Positions 19,891-27,265 of a stretch of DNA of 64,000 nt are shown here, piece after piece (position 1 is the first letter of the stretch; every line of letters starts with the position of its first letter). Where the stretch lies: the NCBI GenBank assembly GCA_021796215.1, contig JAJYOK010000016.1, positions 1 through 64,000 on the forward strand. Direction: 5' to 3'. The stretch comes from Bacteroidota bacterium (GTDB taxonomy: Bacteria > Bacteroidota > Ignavibacteria > UBA10030 > UBA8401). Below the pieces are notes generated by a model, which was not told the origin of the DNA, did not search any database, and saw only the letters and a list, made by a program, of their open reading frames with translations. A program made the position numbers and the translations under genes.

Positions 19891-21453
19891 TCATTTCGCA
19901 AAGGAAATTGCCCTGACTTCACGAATAACGACAACTTTAATTTGTCCGGGATATTCCATTTCTTGCTGAATCTTTTGCGCGATATCATGAGAAAGCTGGT
20001 CGGCCATTGCATCATCAATTCGGTCATGTTCGACAATAACCCGTATTTCGCGCCCGGCTTGGATAGCATATGTTTTCGCAACTCCTTGAAACGATTGTGC
20101 AAGCGATTCAAGTTTTTCAAGGCGCTTCACATAGCCTTCAACAGATTCACGTCGTGCTCCTGGGCGTGCACCACTGATTGCATCAGCCGCTTGCACCAAC
20201 GCCGCGATCGGATGTTCCATTGGAATATCTTCATGATGCGATCCGATTGCATTGACAACAATCGGGTGCTCATTATACTTCTTTGCAAGCTCGTATCCCA
20301 AAAGTGCGTGAGGTCCTTCAACGCTGCGATCAACAGTCTTCCCGATATCGTGCAACAAGCCTGACCGCTTTGCAAGCATCGGGTCCATCCCGAGTTCAGA
20401 GGACATGATTCCACACAGAAAAGCAACTTCAATGCTATGCTGTAACAGATTTTGTCCGTAGCTTGAACGGTATTTCATTCGACCAATATGTTTGATAATT
20501 TCCTGATGGGCACCCGGTAATCCAACTTCAAGCAGAGCATTTTCTCCAGTGCGGATAATTTCTTCCTCCAGCTCCTTTCGAACTTTTTCTACAACTTCTT
20601 CTATCCGGGCCGGATGAATTCGTCCATCGGCAATAAGCCGCTCTAAAGATACTCGTGCAACTTCTCTGCGGAACGCATCAAACCCCGACAAGATAACAGC
20701 TTCAGGCGTATCATCTACTATTACATCTACGCCTGTGGCGGCTTCAAATGCGCGGATGTTACGTCCCTCCCGTCCAATGATTCTCCCCTTCATTTCATCG
20801 CTTTGAATATTAAGAACACTCACTGTTGATTCGACCGCATGATCTGCACCAGAGCGTTGAATCGCCTGAATGATGACTTTCTGGGCTTCTTTTTTAGCAT
20901 CTTCACGCACTTGATCTCGAATGTCCTTCAGCGTCTGAGCCGCTTCTGTCTTCGCTGTATTGATAAGATTCTCCATCAACGTCCGCTTCGCTTCGTCTCG
21001 CGACATTCCGGATGCGCGTTCAAGCCGGACATTTTCTTCATCAATCAGCTTCTGCAGATCAGTCTGCTTTACTTCAATACTCTTAGACTTTTCATCAACT
21101 TCACGGTGTAATTGATGAATTTCCCGTTCCTTCTTGTTGAGAAGCTCAACCTTTCGATCAATGTTCTCTTCCCTATTTTCGAGCTGCTTTTCGTATTGTT
21201 GAAGTTTGTTCCTGCGCTGGTTTGAGTCGGCGTCGAACTCTTGTTTCTTTTTGTACCACTCGTCCTTAACTTCGAGAAGCTTCTCTCTTGCCATTGCATT
21301 GGCATCCCGCTCCGCATCTGCAATGATTTTTTTCGCGCGTTCTTCAGAACTTATAATTTTATTTTGACCGGCGCGACTATTCAGGTACCAGCCGGCATAA
21401 AATGCAGTAGCACAGACTACAACTACCATAAGAATTATTATCACGGTATCCAT
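19891..21453 (-). CDS. rny: ribonuclease Y
   Basis: Encodes 520 residues, the family norm. One N-terminal membrane helix (about residues 4-22) anchors it. A long charged coiled coil follows (about 30-200), then a KH domain (MKGRIIGREGRNIRAFEAAT), and an HD phosphohydrolase domain with LLHDIGKTVD and HHEDIP. It begins turnover of many mRNAs by endonucleolytic cleavage at the membrane. It lies after the structured RNA gene and zapA in the same orientation; the ~75-bp gap to the RNA suggests separate processing. Confidence 0.97.
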   Translation of the reverse strand: MDTVIIILMVVVVCATAFYAGWYLNSRAGQNKIISSEERAKKIIADAERDANAMAREKLLEVKDEWYKKKQEFDADSNQRRNKLQQYEKQLENREENIDRKVELLNKKEREIHQLHREVDEKSKSIEVKQTDLQKLIDEENVRLERASGMSRDEAKRTLMENLINTAKTEAAQTLKDIRDQVREDAKKEAQKVIIQAIQRSGADHAVESTVSVLNIQSDEMKGRIIGREGRNIRAFEAATGVDVIVDDTPEAVILSGFDAFRREVARVSLERLIADGRIHPARIEEVVEKVRKELEEEIIRTGENALLEVGLPGAHQEIIKHIGRMKYRSSYGQNLLQHSIEVAFLCGIMSSELGMDPMLAKRSGLLHDIGKTVDRSVEGPHALLGYELAKKYNEHPIVVNAIGSHHEDIPMEHPIAALVQAADAISGARPGARRESVEGYVKRLEKLESLAQSFQGVAKTYAIQAGREIRVIVEHDRIDDAMADQLSHDIAQKIQQEMEYPGQIKVVVIREVRAISFAK

Positions 21454-21525
21454 GGCGTTTCCTTATTATTCGCTTCCTTCATATCCTCGGAAAATAAAAA
21501 ATCCGCACTGCAACCTTAGACAGGT

Positions 21526-21722
21526 GTATTGAAAGAACCTCAGTCCTCATACACGGTGGGTGATCGCCTAATCGTTTCTTACTTCCACTGTTTGCAACCC
21601 CAAGCATGGGGAACGCCCGAGGGCAAATTGCAAATCCTGCTGTTAAACAGCAGGCGAGGCCTGTAATATGACGACTATGAGTCGAGCTCCCATTTTAAAG
21701 AAATTGTCAGGTTCTTTAATAG
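21526..21722 (-). ncRNA. ssrS: structured non-coding RNA, probable 6S RNA
   Basis: This ~195-nt stretch between zapA and rny has no reading frame. Its ends pair (AAAGAACCT with AGGTTCTTT), a further stem pairs CTCATA with TATGAG, and CGCCT can pair with AGGCG. An inner hairpin CCTGCTGTTTAACAGCAGG and a terminal arm enclosed by TTTGCAA/TTGCAAA contain GCCCTCGGGC and a CCCC-ATGCTT-GGGG loop. A long rod with closed ends and an interrupted centre is the architecture of 6S RNA, which is often encoded next to zapA in proteobacteria; strand is chosen from that synteny. No consensus promoter is obvious. Another structured RNA class is not excluded. Confidence 0.55.
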
Positions 21723-21777
21723 TACTGACTATGGCTGACGGTGCGGATATTTTCAAATGAAAAATGACTGGCACAGG

Positions 21778-22068
21778 TTATTGTTGACTCTGGAGAGTCG
21801 TGTCAAGATAGTTGCTCATCTTGATAATCTCGTTCTCGAGATGCTGAAGCATTGATTCACTCTTGTCGCGTTCTTTGAAGAGGTCCTCGGTAATATTCAA
21901 AGCGGCAAGAACAGAAATTGTCAATGGCGGCTGCTCGGGAATTTTATCATGAATTGTATTAATCATTGTATCAACATAGGTAGCAACCTTCTTTGTAAAC
22001 TCTTCACTTTCCCCGCGCAGAGGATATTCCGATCCGAAAATTTTAACCTTAACGCTCTTTTTATCCAT
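21778..22068 (-). CDS. zapA: cell division protein ZapA
   Basis: Encodes about 96 residues from the ATG at 22066-22068 (MDKKSVKVKIFGSEYPLRG). A GTG 12 nt upstream, closer to a GAGGG Shine-Dalgarno, is an alternative that adds four residues. ZapA features are the N-terminal strand with IFG..YPLR, the VATYVDTMI helix, ISVLAALNITEDL, and a C-terminal coiled coil. It stabilises FtsZ filaments at the septum. It follows a small coiled-coil gene and pheT. Confidence 0.85.
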   Translation of the reverse strand: MDKKSVKVKIFGSEYPLRGESEEFTKKVATYVDTMINTIHDKIPEQPPLTISVLAALNITEDLFKERDKSESMLQHLENEIIKMSNYLDTTLQSQQ

Positions 22069-22132
22069 TTGTAATTGCACCGTCCCTCGCCAAATTGTTG
22101 CCTACTTAATAATTTTTCACTGCTAACAACAA

Positions 22133-22492
22133 TCACAGATACGCATTGATCTTCTCAATCAAAAGCCGAATCTTCTCCTGCAATTCTATCTTCTCTTTCG
22201 CATCCAACGTTCCGTCCGATGACTCTTTTGCACGAAGACTATCAACCAATATCCGAAGCTGATCTACTTCAATATTTTTTGAAAGTATATTGCTTTGAGC
22301 CTGGGCAATACTGATTTCCAATTCCTTAACTTTTTCCTCCAGGCCATTTTTCTCTGTTCGCAGCGCGGCAATGACCTCTGCAGCCGAACGGGTTTTTTCC
22401 CACAACTGTTGCAGTGCTTTTTCTAATGAACTGGCTTCCGCTTCGACAGTCTCGTGTTCTTCAATTTGCTGTTGCAAGGTATCCTCGTTCAT
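22133..22492 (-). CDS. small coiled-coil protein, ZapB-like in appearance
   Basis: Encodes 119 residues that are almost entirely heptad-repeat coiled coil (EKNGLEEKVKELEISIAQAQ, KIELQEKIRLLIEKINAYL). There is no signal or membrane segment. It sits 13 bp after pheT and about 65 bp before zapA on the same strand, so a role as a partner of ZapA or FtsZ is a reasonable inference from context. Sequence alone does not establish a family because coiled coils look alike. Confidence 0.72.
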   Translation of the reverse strand: MNEDTLQQQIEEHETVEAEASSLEKALQQLWEKTRSAAEVIAALRTEKNGLEEKVKELEISIAQAQSNILSKNIEVDQLRILVDSLRAKESSDGTLDAKEKIELQEKIRLLIEKINAYL

Positions 22493-22505
22493 TTATCTTG
22501 CTCGT

Positions 22506-24959
22506 TTACATTCGCCGCAACTCTGCTCCGAACTTGAGACCGATTGCCTCAGCAATCTTCGTTGTCGCTGCATCAATCTCAGAATCGGTAAGAGTTTTTT
22601 CTTCCGGTACGAAGTGCAAGGAAAATGCAACGCTCTTTACATTTTCCGGTAGATTCTTTCCTTCGTACACATCAAAAAGCGTTACTTGTTTCAACAAACT
22701 TCCCCCGCTCTTGAATATTTCAGTTTCTATATCATGTACAAATATTTTCTTCGGAACAAGAAAAGCTAAATCTCTTAACACAGAAGGAAATTTTGATAGT
22801 TGAAAGAATTGCTTGAATGACCTCCCTTGCTCCTTAATACTCGCAAGGTTAATCTCTGCAACATAAACGTCATTCTCAATTTGAAATCTTTGAAGCAAAG
22901 TAGAACTCACCTTTCCGAGATAACCGCTGTAAGTTCCATTGATTTCAATGCCTATCGTTTGTACGGTTAAAGAACTACTGCTATCATAGTAAATAAAACG
23001 AATTTTGTCAAGAAGAATTTTTAAAAAGAGCGATTCTACAATGCCCTTAATATCGAATATATCCACTATACGGTCTTCATTGTACCATGTCCGCAATTGC
23101 TTTTTTCCGGAAATGCAGATTCCAAGCCGTTCTTCCTCATGAAAACCGGGCACGGGGTCATTCCCGCCGTTTGCTCCCCTTTGTTCATATATTTTGCCTA
23201 TTTCGAAAAGACGTAAATCCTTTGTCCCGTGATTTTGATTGAAAAAAATATTTTGCAGCATGGAGGGAAGCAGACTCGGCCGCATAACGGACATTTCATT
23301 GCTGAGAGGATTTAAAATTCTAACAGTATGCGGTGAAAATATTTCTGCCGTCGTTGCATCAATCATGCTGTTTGAAATGGTTTCATGGAAGCCATTTGCT
23401 TCAAACCACGAACGTGCAGCATCGGCAACAGGCGCAATTGTAACATGCATATTTCTGAAATCTATTGCGCTCACCATTTTGTCTTCGATATTGTTATAGC
23501 CGTGAAGTCGGGCAACTTCTTCAATCAAATCAATTTCTTCTAAAAGATCGGGACGAAACGTCGGAACTGTGCATACGAAGATGGAGTCCGCCGCTGAGGT
23601 GGACTCCATCTTCACTTGAATAGCAATTGATGAAAGATATTTTTCTATATCAGCAGCATTCAGATCCGTCCCAAGAATTTTATTGGTACGCGAAATACGA
23701 AGAAGGATTTCACGCGCAGAAATTTCTTTTGGATAAATATCAATAACTCCTGCAAGAATTTTCCCGCCGGCAAATTCAGCAATCAAAGCCGCCGCACGAC
23801 GGACTGCAATAACTGTTCCGTTGGGATCAATTCCCCGTTCAAACCTTTGTGATGCATCGGTGCTCAGTCCAAGCTGCTTTGATGTCCGGCGAATGCTCGT
23901 TGGAGAAAAATACGCGCTTTCCAAAACTATCGAAGTAGTCTTTTCGGAAATTTCGGAGTTCAATCCGCCCATTACGCCGGCAACAGCGACAGCTTTTTCT
24001 GCGTCACAAATCATCAGCATATTTTCCGAAAGCTTATGCTCTTTTCCATCAAGCGTTATGAAGCGCTGTCCCTTCGTTGCATTCTGAACTACAATTTTCT
24101 TTCCCGCTATACGTTGATAATCAAACGCATGTAACGGCTGCCCCAATTCGTACATCACAAAATTTGTTACATCAACAACATTGTTGATCGGGCGGACTCC
24201 AACCGCTTTTAAGAAATTTTGCAGCCACGATGGAGATGGTCCAATGCGCACATCGCTGATCATTACAGCAGAATATCGCGGGCAGTCTGCTGTGTTCTTA
24301 ACGCTCACTGTAAGATGTTGAGAAATTTCTTCCCGCGCTTCCGCCCGGTTTATTTCTTCAGGAAAAATAAGTTGTGCGCCTGTTGCCGCTGCAAGTTCCC
24401 GCGCTACACCAATATGATTTAAACAATCAGGACGATTCGGTGTAACGCCAATTTCAAAAACCGTATCATCAAGTCCTAAATGCCGGGCGAGCGTTGTACC
24501 GACAACTGCGTTGCCGTCAAGAACCAAAATACCCTGTGCATCATCACCGATTCCTAACTCATATTCAGAACAGATCATTCCGTTAGATTCCACGCCGCGG
24601 AGTTTTACTTTCGTTAGAACAAACGGCTTGCCGTTAGCGTCATGCTGATTTCTCGGTACTGTCGCCCCGACTAATCCGACTGCCACTTTTTGACCTTCAC
24701 GCACATTCGGAGCACCACAAACAATTTGCAGAGCATTAAAAGAATCCCCTTCCACACGAACCTGACAAACCGTCAGCTTGTCCGCATTCGGATGTTTTTC
24801 CGCAGCAATAACTTCGCCAACAACAAAACGGTCTAAATGTTTTCCGAGAGGTTCGATCTTCTCAACTTCAAGACCAGCCGATGTTATAATCTGCGCAGCG
24901 TCTTCAGACGTAGAAGTAAATCCAACGTAACGTCGTAACCAATTAAAAGATATACGCAT
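22506..24959 (-). CDS. pheT: phenylalanyl-tRNA synthetase beta subunit
   Basis: Encodes 817 residues. Domain order: N-terminal B1, the tRNA-binding OB fold (residues ~40-150, HPNADKLTVCQV, VPRNQ), B3/B4 editing region (TPNRPDCLNHIGVARELAA), B5 (SAYFSPTSIRRTSKQLGLSTDAS before it), the catalytic-like core (IEEVARLHGYNNI, NPLSNEMSVMRPSLLPSMLQ), and the C-terminal anticodon-binding FDX-ACB domain (FPSVLRDLAFLV). A palindromic repeat lies within the coding sequence near residues 450-462 without breaking the frame. It pairs with PheS encoded just upstream (11 bp). Confidence 0.97.
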   Translation of the reverse strand: MRISFNWLRRYVGFTSTSEDAAQIITSAGLEVEKIEPLGKHLDRFVVGEVIAAEKHPNADKLTVCQVRVEGDSFNALQIVCGAPNVREGQKVAVGLVGATVPRNQHDANGKPFVLTKVKLRGVESNGMICSEYELGIGDDAQGILVLDGNAVVGTTLARHLGLDDTVFEIGVTPNRPDCLNHIGVARELAAATGAQLIFPEEINRAEAREEISQHLTVSVKNTADCPRYSAVMISDVRIGPSPSWLQNFLKAVGVRPINNVVDVTNFVMYELGQPLHAFDYQRIAGKKIVVQNATKGQRFITLDGKEHKLSENMLMICDAEKAVAVAGVMGGLNSEISEKTTSIVLESAYFSPTSIRRTSKQLGLSTDASQRFERGIDPNGTVIAVRRAAALIAEFAGGKILAGVIDIYPKEISAREILLRISRTNKILGTDLNAADIEKYLSSIAIQVKMESTSAADSIFVCTVPTFRPDLLEEIDLIEEVARLHGYNNIEDKMVSAIDFRNMHVTIAPVADAARSWFEANGFHETISNSMIDATTAEIFSPHTVRILNPLSNEMSVMRPSLLPSMLQNIFFNQNHGTKDLRLFEIGKIYEQRGANGGNDPVPGFHEEERLGICISGKKQLRTWYNEDRIVDIFDIKGIVESLFLKILLDKIRFIYYDSSSSLTVQTIGIEINGTYSGYLGKVSSTLLQRFQIENDVYVAEINLASIKEQGRSFKQFFQLSKFPSVLRDLAFLVPKKIFVHDIETEIFKSGGSLLKQVTLFDVYEGKNLPENVKSVAFSLHFVPEEKTLTDSEIDAATTKIAEAIGLKFGAELRRM
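23577..23613. repeat. palindromic repeat embedded in pheT
   Basis: A perfect 13-bp inverted repeat (GAAGATGGAGTCC / GGACTCCATCTTC, 11-nt loop) read in frame as residues around KMESTSAADSIF, in a loop before the VPTFRPDL block. It shares its outer stem and TGAGG loop motif with the repeat at 19851-19886, while the central stem base pairs differ on both arms. Confidence 0.75.
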
Positions 24960-24970
24960 AAGGCGTTGAT

Positions 24971-26002
24971 TTAAAATTGTTCCAAGAACTTCACATCGTT
25001 CTCCAGTAACATCCGTAGATCTGGAATGCCGTGGCGTAAAACTGTTGTTCGCTCAATTCCCATTCCAAAGGCAAATCCTGTAACCGACTCAGAGTCATAC
25101 CCAACCTTACGAAAGACATTGGGGTGAACCATTCCTGCGCCAAGAATCTCAAGCCAGCCGGTTCTTTTGCACATCGGGCACCCTTTGCCGGAGCATATAA
25201 AGCATGTGATATCCATTTCCAAGCTTGGCTCGGTGAACGGGAAGAAGCTTGGGCGAAATTTATATTTGATATTGCTGCCGTAAAACTCTTTAGCAAAAGC
25301 GACCAGCGTTCCTTTTAGCTCACTAAACGTCACGTTACGGTCAACGTACAAACCTTCGACTTGGTGAAATTGGCTCAGGCTTCGTGCACTAATCGCCTCA
25401 TTTCTGTAAACTCTTCCCGGCATAATAACACGAATCGGCGGTTGTTGATGTTCCATCACGCGAATCTGCACCGGCGAAGTATGCGTACGCAAAAGGACTT
25501 TTTCTGAAATGAAAAAAGTATCCTGCATATCGCGGGCCGGATGATCTGGCGGGAAATTCAGCGCTTCAAAATTGTGATAATCATCTTCAATTTCTGGCCC
25601 ATTTGCAACCGCAAATCCCATTGAAGTGAAGATCGCTGCGATGTCATTAAGTGTTTGTGTAATAGGATGTAACGTGCCAACGGGTAAAGCTCTTCCCGGC
25701 AGTGTCAGGTCCGGAATTTCTTCTTCTTTTTTGCTTTGCGAATTAAGCCTGTGGTGCATCGCTTCAAATAATGACTCAACGTGCGAACGCAGTTTGTTTA
25801 ATTCTTTGCCAAGGACAGGCTTCTGATCATTGGGCACAGCTTTCAGTTTGTCAAAAAGTTCAGCGATGCCGCCTTTACGGGCAAGAAATTCCACACGAAA
25901 TTTCTCAAGATCGTCAACAGAATGTACTTCTGCAGAACGCGTTTCAGCGGCTTTCATCAATGCCGCAATTTCGCTGGCAAGTGGATATTTTAAAGCAGTC
26001 AT
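24971..26002 (-). CDS. pheS: phenylalanyl-tRNA synthetase alpha subunit
   Basis: Encodes 343 residues, usual length. N-terminal coiled coil (1-95) for tRNA binding, then the class II core: HPITQTLNDI, FPPDHPARDMQDTFF, LLRTHTSPVQIR (motif 2 region), FRPSFFPFTEPSLEMDI, and motif 3 GFAFGMGIERTTVLRHGI. A Cys cluster (CFICSGKGCPMC) is typical of many bacterial PheS. It begins after a terminator hairpin that separates it from rplT, so pheST may have its own promoter or be governed by read-through. Confidence 0.97.
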   Translation of the reverse strand: MTALKYPLASEIAALMKAAETRSAEVHSVDDLEKFRVEFLARKGGIAELFDKLKAVPNDQKPVLGKELNKLRSHVESLFEAMHHRLNSQSKKEEEIPDLTLPGRALPVGTLHPITQTLNDIAAIFTSMGFAVANGPEIEDDYHNFEALNFPPDHPARDMQDTFFISEKVLLRTHTSPVQIRVMEHQQPPIRVIMPGRVYRNEAISARSLSQFHQVEGLYVDRNVTFSELKGTLVAFAKEFYGSNIKYKFRPSFFPFTEPSLEMDITCFICSGKGCPMCKRTGWLEILGAGMVHPNVFRKVGYDSESVTGFAFGMGIERTTVLRHGIPDLRMLLENDVKFLEQF

Positions 26003-26026
26003 TGTGATGCGAAAAAGTCAGAGACG

Positions 26027-26075
26027 AAAAAAAATAAAATATCCCGCCGCACTGCAAAAATGCATTACAGCGGGA
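26027..26075 (-). terminator. intrinsic terminator between rplT and pheS
   Basis: On the minus strand the stem TCCCGC...GCGGGA with an inner TGCA/TGCA pairing is followed by TATTTTATTTTTTTT. It lies 10 bp after rplT and ends 24 bp before the pheS start. It can terminate the thrS-infC-rpmI-rplT transcript and, because it lies so close to pheS, could act as an attenuator of pheST; no leader peptide rich in Phe codons was seen. Confidence 0.85.
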
Positions 26076-26085
26076 ATTACTATGA

Positions 26086-26433
26086 TTATGCCTTAACGAA
26101 TTTTACAATTTCGATGAAGGCATCAGGATTGCTGACGGCAAGTTCGGCAAGAAGCTTCCGGTTGATTCCGACATGCTTCTTGTTCAATCCGTCAATCAAT
26201 TCTGAATAAGTGGTACCGTGTAAACGCGCGGCAGCATTAATGCGCGTGATCCAAAGCTGGCGAAATGTGCGCTTCTTCGCGCGCCTGTCGCGGTACGCAT
26301 ATTGGTATCCTTTATCCACACTGTGCTTTGCAACAGTGAGAACTTTACTTCTCGCGCCCCAATAACCTTTCGCTTCGCTGAGTATCCGCTTGCGACGGCG
26401 ATGGGAGGCAACTTTATTCTGCGAACGTGGCAT
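26086..26433 (-). CDS. rplT: 50S ribosomal protein L20
   Basis: Encodes 115 residues. Basic N-terminal extension ([20 protein letters not shown]), then [34 protein letters not shown] and the C-terminal helical domain, all as in L20. L20 binds 23S rRNA early in assembly and in many bacteria represses its own operon. It sits 49 bp after rpmI. Confidence 0.98.
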   Translation of the reverse strand: MPRSQNKVASHRRRKRILSEAKGYWGARSKVLTVAKHSVDKGYQYAYRDRRAKKRTFRQLWITRINAAARLHGTTYSELIDGLNKKHVGINRKLLAELAVSNPDAFIEIVKFVKA

Positions 26434-26482
26434 AGTTGCTCTTGTCTCCTATAATGAGAATGAATATATCAGTGAATTAAGT

Positions 26483-26677
26483 TTAGCCGACCAACAAACG
26501 CTGTACATTTTTTGTGTCAACCGCTGAAACGAGAGCGGCACGGCGCAAGTGTCGTTTTCTTTTTCGCGACTTGCTCGTGAGAATATGACTCTTTGACATT
26601 TTATGGCGCTTAACTTTTCCGGACGCCGTTAGTTTGAACGTCTTCCGCGCTCCGCGGTGCGTTTTCATCTTTGGCAT
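26483..26677 (-). CDS. rpmI: 50S ribosomal protein L35
   Basis: Encodes 64 residues with the L35 pattern [20 protein letters not shown], then [20 protein letters not shown]. The ATG lies inside the 3' end of infC (68-nt overlap in a different frame), unlike the usual spaced arrangement. Confidence 0.97.
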   Translation of the reverse strand: MPKMKTHRGARKTFKLTASGKVKRHKMSKSHILTSKSRKRKRHLRRAALVSAVDTKNVQRLLVG

Positions 26678-27251
26678 GTTCTACCTTTTGAATATTCTTG
26701 GGTTTACTTGTTGTTTTAGTTTCAGGTTTTGGCTTTGCGGCTTTGTCCGGCGCAAAGAAAATAATCAACGCACGTCCTTCCATGTGAGCCGGTTGATCAA
26801 TTTTCGCTACCGCTGAAAGACGCTCGATCAATCTATTGAGAACATCTTCACCTTTTTCCTTGTACGTAATTTCTCTTCCTTTGAAGATGACGGTCGCTTT
26901 CACTTTGTGTCCGTCTGCAAGGAATTGAAGCGCATGTTTCGCTTTAAATTCAAAATCATGCACATCGGTATTCGGATGAAAGCGAAGCTCCTTCACAAGA
27001 GTAACGTGTTGATGCTTTTTCTGAATCTTCTCTTTCTTTTGTAGCTCGTATTTGTATTTCCCAAAATCCATTACCTTGCACACAGGCGGATTTGCATTGG
27101 GAACAACTTCAATCAAATCGCGGCTCTTGCTTTGAGCAATCACTATTGCTTCTCTCGGCGTCATAACACCGAGCTGCTGACCGTTGTCGTCAATGACGCG
27201 GATAAACGGTGAGCGGATTTCTTCATTAATACGAGGCCCTCTGCTTTTAAT
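26610..27251 (-). CDS. infC: translation initiation factor IF-3, AUU start
   Basis: The first ATG in frame would remove the conserved N-terminus. Reading upstream, the frame begins with ATT at 27249-27251, giving [16 protein letters not shown], the expected IF-3 start; an AAGGAG at 27260-27265 lies 8 nt before it. AUU starts are a known hallmark of infC and allow IF-3 to repress its own translation. The 213-residue protein has the N domain, the [13 protein letters not shown] linker, the C domain ([25 protein letters not shown]), and then a ~40-residue Lys/Pro/Glu-rich tail after FFAPDK. The tail overlaps rpmI by 68 nt. The start codon is 12 bp from the thrS stop. Confidence 0.95.
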   Translation of the reverse strand: MKSRGPRINEEIRSPFIRVIDDNGQQLGVMTPREAIVIAQSKSRDLIEVVPNANPPVCKVMDFGKYKYELQKKEKIQKKHQHVTLVKELRFHPNTDVHDFEFKAKHALQFLADGHKVKATVIFKGREITYKEKGEDVLNRLIERLSAVAKIDQPAHMEGRALIIFFAPDKAAKPKPETKTTSKPKNIQKVEHAKDENAPRSAEDVQTNGVRKS

Positions 27252-27259
27252 ATGTGTAT

Positions 27260-27265
27260 CTCCTT
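27260..27265 (-). promoter_or_regulatory. Shine-Dalgarno site that fixes the AUU start of infC
   Basis: AAGGAG on the minus strand, 8 nt before the ATT at 27249-27251. It overlaps the thrS stop codon (27264-27266), consistent with translational coupling of thrS and infC. Confidence 0.85.
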
